Source: an uncultured Prevotellaceae bacterium
Lineage (GTDB): Bacteria; Bacteroidota; Bacteroidia; Bacteroidales; Bacteroidaceae
Assembly (NCBI GenBank): GCA_900314655.1
Contig: OMWC01000016.1
Coordinates: 17,667 to 81,666, forward strand
Reading direction: 5' to 3'
Length of the DNA: 64,000 nt
Shown: piece by piece, positions 24,101-32,740 of the stretch
Layout: each line of letters begins with the position of its first letter
Numbering within the stretch: position 1 is the stretch's first letter
Notes under the pieces: generated by a model
The model's input: only the letters and a program-made list of their open reading frames with translations
The model's database searches: none
What the model was told of the DNA's origin: nothing
Position numbers and translations under genes: made by a program

Positions 24101-25879
24101 ATGGAAAAGAAATTACTATCTAATCTAAGAAGACTTAGTGTATGTCTGCTGCTGCCCTTTATAGCCTTGCAGGCTAGGGCCCAAGCATCCACTGTTGCCA
24201 ATGTGACAGATGGATACTACAACATTCTCACGAACGACGGCAAGTATGTTAACGTAGCTGGTCGCAAAACGGTCAACTTCGTCAACGAATCTGCGGCTAA
24301 GACAAAGGCCGGCACCATAATCCGCGTCAAGACCAACGATAAAGGTCAGGTAGAGATACTCCGCTCGCAGGGTGTGGACGTTCCTGGCTATGCAGATCGC
24401 GCCATCAACTATGTGCCAAAGATTGTGCAACTCGTCGTTGACAAGCTCCATGCCGAAGGTAGCGGCGCAATTCTCGGAACTGACGGCTTAGATGCCATCA
24501 TGAAGAAGTTTGACGAGTCATTCGACTACCATCTCTATTTAGAGAGTGCTGGAAGCAATTCCTACCGCATCTATGGTAAGACACCCAGCATGCAGCCCGT
24601 AGTAGATTTCTACAAAGACAACAAGGCTAAAGTAGATGCCAAACTGCCAAAGCTGGAGCAGTTCATCAACGATGCCATTCAGAAAGTGCTCGATAAGACC
24701 GGCGGTCGTGGTGCAAGCATTCTTGTTCCTTTCAGCCTTGAGACGGTTTGGCAAAATATGGGCGGTGCTCTTACAAAACCAGAAAAGGGAAATGACGAGG
24801 CCATCGCCAAGTTTTATGAAGAGGTTCTCACCAACAAAGACAACGTTTGGAACTTCGCCTATCAGACTGCCATGATATACTGGGGGAATCTGAAAAAACA
24901 CCCGAGATACGAAACTGACATAAAGCCCAAGCTTGGCGAATATGCAAAATATATAGATAAGGTGGAGAACATCCGCCCCGACTTCAAATACTATATCGTG
25001 CCGGGCACTTCAACCTTAGACATCATCAGCCAAGGCAACACCAAGATCAACGACCCTTCCACCGCCTGGACATTACAGGAATGCACGAAGTTCAACGTAA
25101 ACTTCCCCGAAACAAACAAAAAGGGCGATAAGTACTACACCACACTTTACACCGACTTCGCCTATACGCTTCCTGAAGGAGTGACCGCCATGAAGGTGAC
25201 TGCTGTTTCAGAAGCAGGCGTAGCTAAAACGGAAGAAATCACGGGCACTATTCCTGCTCAAACTCCCATTCTTCTCGTTTCAACCGTAGCAGGCGACCAA
25301 ACGCTCGCTCCAACTACTTCGGCAGGTTCTGCCGTAACTGGTAATTTGCTGAAAGGACCAGACTACCTGATTAACACTTACGGCATTAAAACTGCTCAAG
25401 TGGAATCGCTGTTCAATTTCGCCAAAGAAATGTTCGGTGAATCCTTCTACAATAATAATATAGCAAAATACGAACACCTGACGGCAAGAAATGCCGGCAC
25501 GGTAAACAACAAGTACTTCTTCGGACTGACTGAATATGATTTGTATCATTGCAATAGTTCTGGAAATGAGAACGATTGTGTTGTCCGCAGTTTGGATGTA
25601 GATGAAAACAACAAGCTTGCTTTTAGTGACCGCTGGACAGTGGCAGCCAATAAGGCATTCCTCGTTAGCGAAGAGCATGACGTGATTAAGCTCTTCCTGA
25701 AGGGCGACATCAATATGGACGGAAAGGTTGACTCCGCTGATATAGTCAGGCTGGTGGACTATATACTTGAAAGGGAAAGCACGGTACCCTGCGATGTAGA
25801 TGCCTGCGATGTAAACGAAGATGGAAAAATCGTAGTGGCTGACGTAACATCGCTGGTTGACATTATTCTTAATCAGTAA
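24101..25879 (+). CDS. Secreted dockerin-tailed protein of unknown function
   Basis: The start at 24101 gives 592 residues with a signal peptide (MEKKLLSNLRRLSVCLLLPF...LQARA). The mature N-terminal part begins with a short beta domain (GYYNILTNDGKYVNVAGRKT). A helical middle (residues about 120-310) has no motif I know. A domain shared with the next protein follows (FNVNFPETNKKGDKYYTTLY...PAQTPILLVS). The C-terminus, from about residue 534, is a dockerin-type pair: GDINMDGKVDSADIVRLVDY and DVNEDGKIVVADVTSLVDI. The gene starts an apparent operon (gaps 10, 28 and 36 bp) with a second dockerin protein, a cohesin-like protein and a small acidic protein. Confidence 0.85.
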   Translation: MEKKLLSNLRRLSVCLLLPFIALQARAQASTVANVTDGYYNILTNDGKYVNVAGRKTVNFVNESAAKTKAGTIIRVKTNDKGQVEILRSQGVDVPGYADRAINYVPKIVQLVVDKLHAEGSGAILGTDGLDAIMKKFDESFDYHLYLESAGSNSYRIYGKTPSMQPVVDFYKDNKAKVDAKLPKLEQFINDAIQKVLDKTGGRGASILVPFSLETVWQNMGGALTKPEKGNDEAIAKFYEEVLTNKDNVWNFAYQTAMIYWGNLKKHPRYETDIKPKLGEYAKYIDKVENIRPDFKYYIVPGTSTLDIISQGNTKINDPSTAWTLQECTKFNVNFPETNKKGDKYYTTLYTDFAYTLPEGVTAMKVTAVSEAGVAKTEEITGTIPAQTPILLVSTVAGDQTLAPTTSAGSAVTGNLLKGPDYLINTYGIKTAQVESLFNFAKEMFGESFYNNNIAKYEHLTARNAGTVNNKYFFGLTEYDLYHCNSSGNENDCVVRSLDVDENNKLAFSDRWTVAANKAFLVSEEHDVIKLFLKGDINMDGKVDSADIVRLVDYILERESTVPCDVDACDVNEDGKIVVADVTSLVDIILNQ

Positions 25880-25889
25880 CAAAAGTCAG

Positions 25890-27302
25890 ATGAATACAAG
25901 AAGAATTTTTCTGCTTTTGGCCTTGGCCCTTACCGGTGCGTTGAACTGTATGGCTCAACTAAACGGCACTGGCTTCTATCGTTTCCGCAATGCACAGCAA
26001 AAAAATGACTATATCTCGCTGTCAAATGACTTGTTAAATTTCCAAGTGGTTATTGACCAAGCTGCTGGCGGATTTAAAAATTTGTCTGGTGATGCCGGAA
26101 AACAAAGAGCATTGGCTTGTGCCAGCCTATATATGCAAACGGACATTCATTTGGTTGAAGATGCGGACTGCATTGATCCTTCTACAATTATTTATGCTAA
26201 AAAAAGAAACACGAATCCCTCGAACTATGATTATAATCTCATTGGACAGGGAACGAGTATTCTGACGTTGACAACAGGTACTGTGTCACATCCAAACTCA
26301 ATGTTTTCACCATCAATTACTTTTTCCAACATCTATGTAAACATACAAAAAAGCAGTGGTAGCGGTGCACAATCACTTTACACGGCTTATATTCCTCTGA
26401 GTGGGTCATTGGATTACATTACGACTTCAACTCAGAGTTTAGGAAACAGGTACTTCACTGATATTGTCACTGAAAATGGAAACGTTTTCGACATTGCTAA
26501 AAGCAATTCAGATACAAATGCAAAGTGGTATATTGAACCTGTTACCCATTTTAACGTTGAGCCAGAAGTTGAATATGGAGGCAAATACTACACTACACTT
26601 TATGTACCTTTTGCCTTTCAGTTAAGCAATGGTGTAGAAAAAGCCTATGTGGTAAGCGCTATTAATGCAGATGGAACATTGGAAACAGTAGAATTTGCCA
26701 ACGATGCAACTGTTCCTGCTGGTACACCTGTAATCTTAGAATGTAGTTCAAACGTAGCATCCGATTGCCAGTTGATTCCTTCGGGAACTCCTTTGTTTAC
26801 AACCCCAGAAAATGTAACAAATGCCTATGCTCCTAGAGCCTCCACAGCAACGAATTATTCAGACACAAATCTGCTGAAGGGAAACTATTATTGCAATCAA
26901 GACGGCACAATAACATTTAACACATCAAGCAGTACTAGCACTTTCAACGCCAATCACTATACCGCCCCTACAAATCCAACTAAATACACCATCGGCATCA
27001 CGAAATCGGGGAAACTCGGATTTGTAAAGGCTACAGGTACTGCAATGCCCGCTAATAAAGCATGGATAGAATACACCGGTACTTCTGAATTGGTACTGCC
27101 AATAGAGAACACCACCCTGAAGGGCGACATCAATATGGACGGACTGGTAAATTCCGCTGATATAGTCAGGCTGGTGGACTATATACTTGAAAAGGAAAAC
27201 CCGACACCCTGCGATGTGGAAGCCTGTGATGTAAACGAAGATGGTGATATCAATGTGAGCGATATAACCAGTTTAGTAGATATCATTCTTAATAGTAATT
27301 AG
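25890..27302 (+). CDS. Second secreted dockerin-tailed protein
   Basis: From the ATG at 25890 the protein has 470 residues with a signal peptide (MNTRRIFLLLALALTGALNCMA). The first half (GFYRFRNAQQKNDYISL...) is unlike known enzymes. The middle repeats the domain seen in the previous gene (FNVEPEVEYGGKYYTTLYVPFAF...PAGTPVILECS). The C-terminal dockerin pair (GDINMDGLVNSADIVRLVDY / DVNEDGDINVSDITSLVDI) is nearly identical in DNA to that of the previous gene, although the upstream parts have diverged strongly. The gap to the previous stop is 10 bp. No CAZyme motif is visible. Confidence 0.85.
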   Translation: MNTRRIFLLLALALTGALNCMAQLNGTGFYRFRNAQQKNDYISLSNDLLNFQVVIDQAAGGFKNLSGDAGKQRALACASLYMQTDIHLVEDADCIDPSTIIYAKKRNTNPSNYDYNLIGQGTSILTLTTGTVSHPNSMFSPSITFSNIYVNIQKSSGSGAQSLYTAYIPLSGSLDYITTSTQSLGNRYFTDIVTENGNVFDIAKSNSDTNAKWYIEPVTHFNVEPEVEYGGKYYTTLYVPFAFQLSNGVEKAYVVSAINADGTLETVEFANDATVPAGTPVILECSSNVASDCQLIPSGTPLFTTPENVTNAYAPRASTATNYSDTNLLKGNYYCNQDGTITFNTSSSTSTFNANHYTAPTNPTKYTIGITKSGKLGFVKATGTAMPANKAWIEYTGTSELVLPIENTTLKGDINMDGLVNSADIVRLVDYILEKENPTPCDVEACDVNEDGDINVSDITSLVDIILNSN

Positions 27303-27330
27303 ATAAAAAACAATTAAAAAAATAAAGATT

Positions 27331-28623
27331 ATGAAAAAGAAATTATTACTTTTCGTTGCCGCGTTGCTGACTATGAGTTCAGCGTGGGCTGACGACATTG
27401 TATTGAGCATCAATGATGTTGAAGTTCCTCAGGGCGGTTCTGTCGAAGTCCCTATCAACATTACAAATGGTGACACCGGTCTCAAGTCTTTCCAGGCAGA
27501 TATAACTCTGGATGGAATTAACCTAAGTAATGGTGTCATTACAATTACAAATTTACAAAAGGCTGATAGAATTACTGCTATACCGTATACTGATCCTAAA
27601 ACGAACATAGAGGAAGAAGTTGATTTTAGTCTTGAAAGCAGTTACCCTGTAAAGGATGGATTTGATGCATTCCGTTTTCTTGGATACAACGGTAAGAGTG
27701 TATTTATGAAAGGGAACGAAGGTGCCGTTGCCTATATCACGATATCTGCCGCAAACGAAGTTGCAATTGGAACAACTTATATTGCTCACATCGTAGAAGC
27801 AAACTGCTCTTCGACAGGTGCATCTATTGAACTCCCAGACCAGACCTTCACAATCACGGTTGGCAAGCCCCGCATTACACTCGATGAAAATGTTGGTATA
27901 ACAAGTGAAACTCCAACAGGCTTGAAGAATGTTCTTGTAAAGCGTACAATTAGCGCAAACAATTGGAATACGATTTGTCTGCCATTTAATATGACTGCAG
28001 AACAAATTGCAAGTGCATTTGGCGATGCAACAGTACAACTCGCAGACTTTACAGGATGCGTACCAACTTATGATGGGGATAATTGCACAGCCATTAAAGT
28101 TAATTTCACCGACGCAACCACAATTACGGCCAATAAACCATGCCTGATAAAAGTAAGTAAAGCTATCAAAGAATTTAAGGTTGACGGAGTAACCATCAAT
28201 GCTAATGAAGCAAGTGCTCGTATTGATATGGATGAGACAAAAGTAACAGTAAAAGGTAAGACATACTATTTTTATAATAGTATGATTGGCACGTACAAAC
28301 CGGAAACGCCAATTGTTACAAATCAGTTATTCCTAAGCAATAATAAGTTCTATTACTCAACGGGAACAGCAAAGATGAAGGCATTCCGGGCCTACTTTGA
28401 ATTCCAGGATGAGTTAACAGACAAGAGTGCTGGTGTGTCAAATGCCAAGATTAGTTTCTTCGTGGATGAGACTACAGGAATCTCTGACATTAAATCCAAA
28501 ACGAAGGTTGATTCAGATGCCGTTTACAATATCAATGGCCAGTATGTAGGCAAGAATATTGATATGAATACGCTTCCTAAGGGAGTATATATCATTAACG
28601 GAAAGAAGAAGATTGTAAAGTAA
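27331..28623 (+). CDS. Secreted cohesin-like protein with a C-terminal sorting-type tail
   Basis: The 430-residue protein has a signal peptide (MKKKLLLFVAALLTMSSAWA). Residues about 22-175 look like a cohesin domain: IVLSINDVEVPQGGSVEVPI, then LKSFQADITLDGINL and GAVAYITISA. Cohesins are the beta-sandwich partners of dockerins. A second domain (NNWNTICLPFNMTAEQIASAFG...ANKPCLIKVSK) also occurs, weakly, in the CotH protein. The last 40 residues (AVYNINGQYVGKNI...LPKGVYIINGKKKIVK) resemble the beta-rich C-terminal tails used for surface sorting in Bacteroidetes. Standing directly after two dockerin genes, it is a plausible scaffold. The cohesin call rests on strand pattern and needs a structural check. 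Confidence 0.75.
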   Translation: MKKKLLLFVAALLTMSSAWADDIVLSINDVEVPQGGSVEVPINITNGDTGLKSFQADITLDGINLSNGVITITNLQKADRITAIPYTDPKTNIEEEVDFSLESSYPVKDGFDAFRFLGYNGKSVFMKGNEGAVAYITISAANEVAIGTTYIAHIVEANCSSTGASIELPDQTFTITVGKPRITLDENVGITSETPTGLKNVLVKRTISANNWNTICLPFNMTAEQIASAFGDATVQLADFTGCVPTYDGDNCTAIKVNFTDATTITANKPCLIKVSKAIKEFKVDGVTINANEASARIDMDETKVTVKGKTYYFYNSMIGTYKPETPIVTNQLFLSNNKFYYSTGTAKMKAFRAYFEFQDELTDKSAGVSNAKISFFVDETTGISDIKSKTKVDSDAVYNINGQYVGKNIDMNTLPKGVYIINGKKKIVK

Positions 28624-28659
28624 ATCGTAGTTTATCACCATTCAAAAAAGAATAGAATC

Positions 28660-28887
28660 ATGAAACAGGAATATATAGAACCAGATATTAAGATAGAAGC
28701 ATTAGACTCTATAGAAATATTAGCCGGTACTGGTGGTGTTACTGGAGGAGGTACAGCCAGCGACATCGATTACGGCGGCGTAGACAACGGTACCCACGAC
28801 CCTGAAGCCAAGTTACAGATACAATTCGCCGACATGTGGGAAGACGAAGAAGAAACAAAGGTCACCAATTGGGATTCTTTTGATTAA
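28660..28887 (+). CDS. Small acidic protein at the end of the dockerin/cohesin operon
   Basis: The 75-residue protein starts MKQEYIEPDIKIEALDSIEIL, followed by a Gly-rich stretch (AGTGGVTGGGTA) and an acidic end (DMWEDEEETKVTNWDSFD). It has no signal peptide. The opening 'M-K-x-x-Y-I-x-P-x-I' is common in short Bacteroidales proteins of unknown role. The Gly-Gly run after a helical acidic segment is reminiscent of exported-peptide leaders, but no modifying enzyme is adjacent. It ends 57 bp before a strong terminator, so it is the last gene of the operon. A possible broken relative of its tail (SIWEDEE) is seen at 30560-30655. Confidence 0.65.
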   Translation: MKQEYIEPDIKIEALDSIEILAGTGGVTGGGTASDIDYGGVDNGTHDPEAKLQIQFADMWEDEEETKVTNWDSFD

Positions 28888-28944
28888 GAATTCACAATAG
28901 TAAGCATTCGATAAACTACATGTAGTAATACCTCTATTTAACAG

Positions 28945-28994
28945 CAACAGCAGCTATACCTTCATTTGAAGTATATAGCTGCTGTTGGTTTTTT
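28945..28994 (+). terminator. Terminator of the dockerin/cohesin operon
   Basis: The stem CAACAGCAGCTATA (28945-28958) pairs with TATAGCTGCTGTTG (28974-28987) and is followed by GTTTTTTGT. It is long and GC-balanced, so it should work well. Confidence 0.9.
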
Positions 28995-29047
28995 GTAGCG
29001 ATTGTAATGCTTACCGTAGATATTGCACCAAATTAAATCCCAAAATC

Positions 29048-29125
29048 GGAACAAGTAGGCATATTAACGACTTAAAAAAAAGGAATAAGTGGGCAAAAAT
29101 GCAATTAAAAATATGGAATAAGTGG
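29048..29125 (+). promoter_or_regulatory. Three direct repeats upstream of the first AAA/DUF4143 gene
   Basis: GGAACAAGTAGG (29048), GGAATAAGTGGG (29082) and GGAATAAGTGGA (29115) are spaced 34 and 33 bp apart, about three helical turns. They lie just upstream of the -33 element at 29134. They are good candidates for operators bound on one face of the DNA. Confidence 0.65.
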
Positions 29126-29133
29126 ATTTTCTC

Positions 29134-29165
29134 TTTGTGGAAAGGGAGTTTTTTTATAAATTTGC
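29134..29165 (+). promoter_or_regulatory. Promoter of the first AAA/DUF4143 gene
   Basis: TTTG (29134-29137), 19 nt, TAAATTTGC (29157-29165). The ATG is 23 nt beyond the box. Confidence 0.75.
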
Positions 29166-29188
29166 AGCGGATCTAAACAAAAAGAATT

Positions 29189-30607
29189 ATGCTTGAACGT
29201 AAATTCACTTCGTTTATAGAGAACTTCCTCTTGGAAGAGCCCAATAAGATTCTGCTCGTTAACGGTGCGCGCCAGATAGGCAAATCATATCTAATACGCT
29301 ATGTGGGGCAGAAACTATTCCAACATTTCGTTGAAATCAACCTGCAGGAAGACAAGGAAGGCGATCAGGTCTTTGCCGATGTGCATACGACCGACGATCT
29401 CTACATGCGTTTAAGCAATTATTACTCAAAGCCATTGGGTGACGAATCCGACACATTGGTATTCCTGGACGAAATCCAAAGCTATCCCCACCTGATGACA
29501 ATGCTGAAATTTCTCAATCAGGAGCGTCGTTATAGGTTCATAGCAAGCGGGTCACAATTGGGTATTGCCTTATCTGAAACTCCTTCGGTGCCATTGGGGA
29601 GCGTAACCATCGAACAGATGTACCCCCTCGACTTTGAGGAATTTCTATGGGCCACAGGCATTGGCAAGGAGTGGATAAACGACATACGCAATCACTTCAC
29701 TCGCGAACTGCCACTGGACGAGAGCACACACAACATCTTACTGAAGCGTTTCCAGTATTATCTACTTGTCGGGGGATTGCCCGAAGCAATTAACAATTAT
29801 CTGGCAGACAGGAATATGGTTCGTGTCAGGCAGACACATAGGGATATACACAATCTCTATCGCATCGACGCTTCGCAATATGACGAAGAGCACAAGCTGA
29901 AGATTCGTAAGATATACGACCTTATTCCGAGCAATCTGGAAAACAAAAAGAAGCGAATCGTATATAAGAATATAGAAAACAAGAATGGCAAGACCTTCTC
30001 CGATTATGCCGATGAGTTTGAATACCTGACCAATTCTGGCGTAGCCTTAGAAGTGTCTGCCATCAGCAATCCCCGTTTTCCTCTTGCCGAGTCAGAGCAG
30101 AAGAAACTGGTTAAGCTATATCTTAATGATGTAGGCCTGCTGACCTATCTTTTATATGAACTAAACGTTAATGCTGTATTGCAAGACATCAAGAGTATCA
30201 ATCTTGGCACGGTTTATGAGTCCGTCGTTGCGCAGGAACTTACCGCTCATGGTTTCAAGCTGTATTATTATGACAACAAGAAAAAAGGAGAAGTGGATTT
30301 CCTCATAGATGACCATCATCATCTGACTGCTCTTCCGTTGGAGATAAAATCAGGAAAAGACTATACTGAGCATAGTGCGCTCACCAATTTCCTTGAAACT
30401 CCTGACTACGGAATAAATCGAGCTGTCGTTTTCTCTAATGAGCGGGAAATATTTAAGAAGAAAGGTGTAACCTACTTTCCCATCTATTATTGTATGTTTC
30501 TTCAAAATGAACATCGCGACGAAGCGGTAATACTGCCCGAATTGGCGATGCCTCAAGTGGTCGCGCCAAGCAAGCCACCGGCTACGAAGAAGAACCCGAA
30601 AAGATAG
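29189..30607 (+). CDS. AAA-family ATPase with DUF4143 domain
   Basis: The 472-residue protein has an N-terminal AAA_14 ATPase: Walker A GARQIGKS at residues 26-33, Walker B TLVFLDEIQ near residue 90, and a sensor-like FIASGSQLG. The C-terminal DUF4143 part contains a helical region, then DVGLLTYLL, VYESVVAQEL and KKGEVDFLIDD...LPLEIKSGKDY, which resembles a PD-(D/E)xK nuclease-like fold. Such genes occur in many copies in Bacteroidales; their cellular role is not established. The last residues (VVAPSKPPATKKNPKR) are unlike the family and may result from a recombined 3' end. It has its own promoter and a terminator at 30681-30718. Confidence 0.9.
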   Translation: MLERKFTSFIENFLLEEPNKILLVNGARQIGKSYLIRYVGQKLFQHFVEINLQEDKEGDQVFADVHTTDDLYMRLSNYYSKPLGDESDTLVFLDEIQSYPHLMTMLKFLNQERRYRFIASGSQLGIALSETPSVPLGSVTIEQMYPLDFEEFLWATGIGKEWINDIRNHFTRELPLDESTHNILLKRFQYYLLVGGLPEAINNYLADRNMVRVRQTHRDIHNLYRIDASQYDEEHKLKIRKIYDLIPSNLENKKKRIVYKNIENKNGKTFSDYADEFEYLTNSGVALEVSAISNPRFPLAESEQKKLVKLYLNDVGLLTYLLYELNVNAVLQDIKSINLGTVYESVVAQELTAHGFKLYYYDNKKKGEVDFLIDDHHHLTALPLEIKSGKDYTEHSALTNFLETPDYGINRAVVFSNEREIFKKKGVTYFPIYYCMFLQNEHRDEAVILPELAMPQVVAPSKPPATKKNPKR

Positions 30608-30680
30608 AAACCGGCATTCCCTCCAAGTATCACAGCATTTGGGAAGACGAAGAATAGACTCCGAAAACATATCCGAACTC

Positions 30681-30718
30681 AGTCCCCTCCAGCAGCCCAA
30701 TGCAGGAGGGGACTTTTA
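30681..30718 (+). terminator. Terminator of the first AAA/DUF4143 gene
   Basis: AGTCCCCTCC (30681-30690) pairs with GGAGGGGACT (30705-30714), followed by TTTA. The loop is 14 nt. Confidence 0.75.
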
Positions 30719-30758
30719 TGATAAATTCTCACGCGTGCGCGCGTAATTTTCGGTTTTA

Positions 30759-30842
30759 GGGTGCACGGGTGCCACATCGCCTTTGTATAAAGGCCGTGCA
30801 CCCTCTCCAGAAGGGTGTTACGGGTGCCACAAGGGTGCCACG
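30759..30842 (+). repeat. 84-bp GGGTGCACGGGTGCCAC element, first copy
   Basis: It starts GGGTGCACGGGTGCCACATC and ends ACGGGTGCCACAAGGGTGCC-ACG, so the short unit GGGTGCCAC occurs three times inside it. An inverted copy of exactly the same length lies at 31158-31241. Between the copies are two palindromes AAATTCTCTAGAGAATT (30851-30867 and 30916-30932) and a CAAAAATCATCAAG-type repeat. I see no gene between 30608 and 31273. Confidence 0.8.
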
Positions 30843-31157
30843 CCTTTGATAAATTCTCTAGAGAATTTTCTGCAAAACATCATCGGACGTCGTGCAAACT
30901 ATCATCGGAAGCAACAAATTCTCTAGAGAATTCATTTCAAGCAAACACCGCTTGAACTTGTTCGCTTGTTCCCGAAGGGTCTCAAGAAAGACGCAAAGCG
31001 ACAAAGGTTATCATCCTCCAAAGACCATTTAAACAAAAATCATCAAGAATCTGACACAAATCTCCCCGTGGGCTATTTTAGAGTGAGATTCTCGTAGATT
31101 TTTGTCACTTAGCGCTCGCACATCGTACTTCGTAATTCCAAATACCAACTTCGAATG

Positions 31158-31241
31158 CGTGGCACCCTTGTGGCACCCGTGACACCCTCCTGAAGAGGGT
31201 GCAAGCCCTGTGTTTATGGGCGATGTGGCACCCGTGCACCC
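31158..31241 (-). repeat. 84-bp GGGTGCACGGGTGCCAC element, inverted copy
   Basis: Read on the minus strand it matches the copy at 30759-30842 through most of its length, with a more diverged middle. The pair could form a very long stem around about 315 bp, in the gap between two convergent AAA/DUF4143 genes. Confidence 0.8.
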
Positions 31242-31273
31242 TCCTGTAGAGAAGCTGAGACTACTTGCGGAAG

Positions 31274-32617
31274 TTATGAGCGTTGTTCTTTCAGAAAGCG
31301 TTTCAAAAGGAAAGCGAGGAAATAGGGGAAGGTGTAGAACTGGCCATTCCACCCAATGTTTTTGTATCCCAACTTAATGCCGTATTTCACATCGGGATAG
31401 GAGTCCCACTTGATCAGATTATTCAGCGAGGCTGTGGCTCCATCCTTGGATTTTACTTCTACAGGTACCAGCGAACCGGCATCGCGAACGAAGAAGTCCA
31501 TCTCCAGGGAGGGATTGTCGTGCTTGTAGAAATAGAGTTGTTCGTAACCTGACTTGCGCAGCATTTCGCCTACGATATTCTCGTAGATAGCTCCCTTGTA
31601 AGTTCCAAAGTTCTTGTTGGCACGCAAGTCTTCCTGGGCTTCCTCGTCGAGCGAGGCTATAAGCAGACCGGTGTCATGATAATAGATCTTGTAGAATTCG
31701 GTATCATAATTGCCCTTCAAAGGCAACTCTACATTATTCAGGCAATAGCACACATTGATGACACCAGCCTCTTTGAGCCATTCTACAGCCCCGATGTATT
31801 CCCGGTTTCTGGCTCCTTTTGCAATCTTCGTAATTTGGTATTTCTTGTTTTCCTTGGCCAGGAAAGTGGAAATGTGGTTGTAAACAGCAAGAATCTTCGC
31901 CTTGTCGGTTGCCTTGGCGTACTTGGTAATGTCCTCCTCATAATCTTTCAGCAGTTGACGTTGCAGTTTCAAAGTTCCACCGTAATGGCCATTATCAATA
32001 TACATCTTCACCACCTCGGGCATCCCTCCCAGGCTCATATAGTCACGGAAAATTCTGGTCATTGTATCCAGCTCGAGTTGAGAAAACGGCTGCAAGGAAG
32101 CCATGTGCTGGTACAGATCTTCTATCTGTTCTGGTGAATATCCCTTTGCCCAAAGGAACTCCTCGAAGTCCATCGAATACATGTCGAAATCTTCCTTATA
32201 GCCTACAGCGTTGGATTCTATTTCCTCATAATAGATGCCCATCAGCGAGCCAGAACAGATAACGTCGTATCGACCGTCCTGACAAAAGGACTTGAGCGCG
32301 GTGGCACAGTCGGGACATTTCTGCAACTCGTCGAAAAAAAGCAGCGTCTTGTGAGGAATGAAACGCCACGACGGTTCCAGCAACGAGATGTTTTTGATGA
32401 TTGTCTCCACCTCGTAGCCATCATCGAAGATGGCCCTGAACTTTTTCTGAAGCACGAAATTGATTTCGATAACCGACTCATAGTTTGCCCGGCCGAATGC
32501 CCTGATGGACTCCGTCTTACCTATCTGCCGCGCTCCTTTCACAATCAGCGGTTTTCTCTCAGGACTATTCTTCCAGTTCTGAAGATATGTATCTATCTTT
32601 CTTTTAAGCAGTTCCAT
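31274..32617 (-). CDS. AAA-family ATPase with DUF4143 domain (second copy)
   Basis: The 447-residue protein has Walker A GARQIGKT at residues 28-35, Walker B TLLFFDELQK, and VICSGSLMG as sensor. The DUF4143 part contains YYHDTGLLIASL, YENIVGEML and LEMDFFVRDAGSLVPVEVKS. It shares the fold of the protein at 29189 but is not a close paralogue. The two genes converge around the 84-bp inverted elements. The promoter region (32624-32702) has three perfect repeats spaced exactly 32 bp. Function is unknown; the partner of the ATPase may be DNA or a toxin-like factor, which is inference. Confidence 0.9.
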   Translation of the reverse strand: MELLKRKIDTYLQNWKNSPERKPLIVKGARQIGKTESIRAFGRANYESVIEINFVLQKKFRAIFDDGYEVETIIKNISLLEPSWRFIPHKTLLFFDELQKCPDCATALKSFCQDGRYDVICSGSLMGIYYEEIESNAVGYKEDFDMYSMDFEEFLWAKGYSPEQIEDLYQHMASLQPFSQLELDTMTRIFRDYMSLGGMPEVVKMYIDNGHYGGTLKLQRQLLKDYEEDITKYAKATDKAKILAVYNHISTFLAKENKKYQITKIAKGARNREYIGAVEWLKEAGVINVCYCLNNVELPLKGNYDTEFYKIYYHDTGLLIASLDEEAQEDLRANKNFGTYKGAIYENIVGEMLRKSGYEQLYFYKHDNPSLEMDFFVRDAGSLVPVEVKSKDGATASLNNLIKWDSYPDVKYGIKLGYKNIGWNGQFYTFPYFLAFLLKRFLKEQRS

Positions 32618-32623
32618 ACGCAG

Positions 32624-32702
32624 AAATCACATTTTCGGCTGCAAATATAATCAAAAAATCACATTTTCGGATATATTCGGGGCGGAAAAATCACATTTTC
32701 GG
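32624..32702 (-). promoter_or_regulatory. Promoter with three direct 15-bp repeats at a 32-bp period
   Basis: AAATCACATTTTCGG starts at 32624, 32656 and 32688 on the plus strand; in the gene's direction it reads CCGAAAATGTGATTT. The -7 box TATATTTGC is at 32641-32649. Repeat 1 covers the expected transcription start, repeat 2 the -33 region, and repeat 3 lies further upstream. The exact three-turn spacing indicates a cooperative operator. Confidence 0.75.
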
Positions 32703-32740
32703 AGGAAATATTAGTTTATGGAGGTGCCGGGGGTGGGTCT

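Noticed and set aside
27331..28623. Cohesin-like protein as a glycosidase
   Set aside because: No catalytic motif of any glycoside hydrolase family was seen; strand pattern and tail fit a structural surface protein better.
28660..28887. Small acidic protein as cargo of the NHLM exporter
   Set aside because: It lies 25 kb away, has no peptidase or modification gene nearby, and the Gly-Gly similarity is weak; left as an unproven idea.
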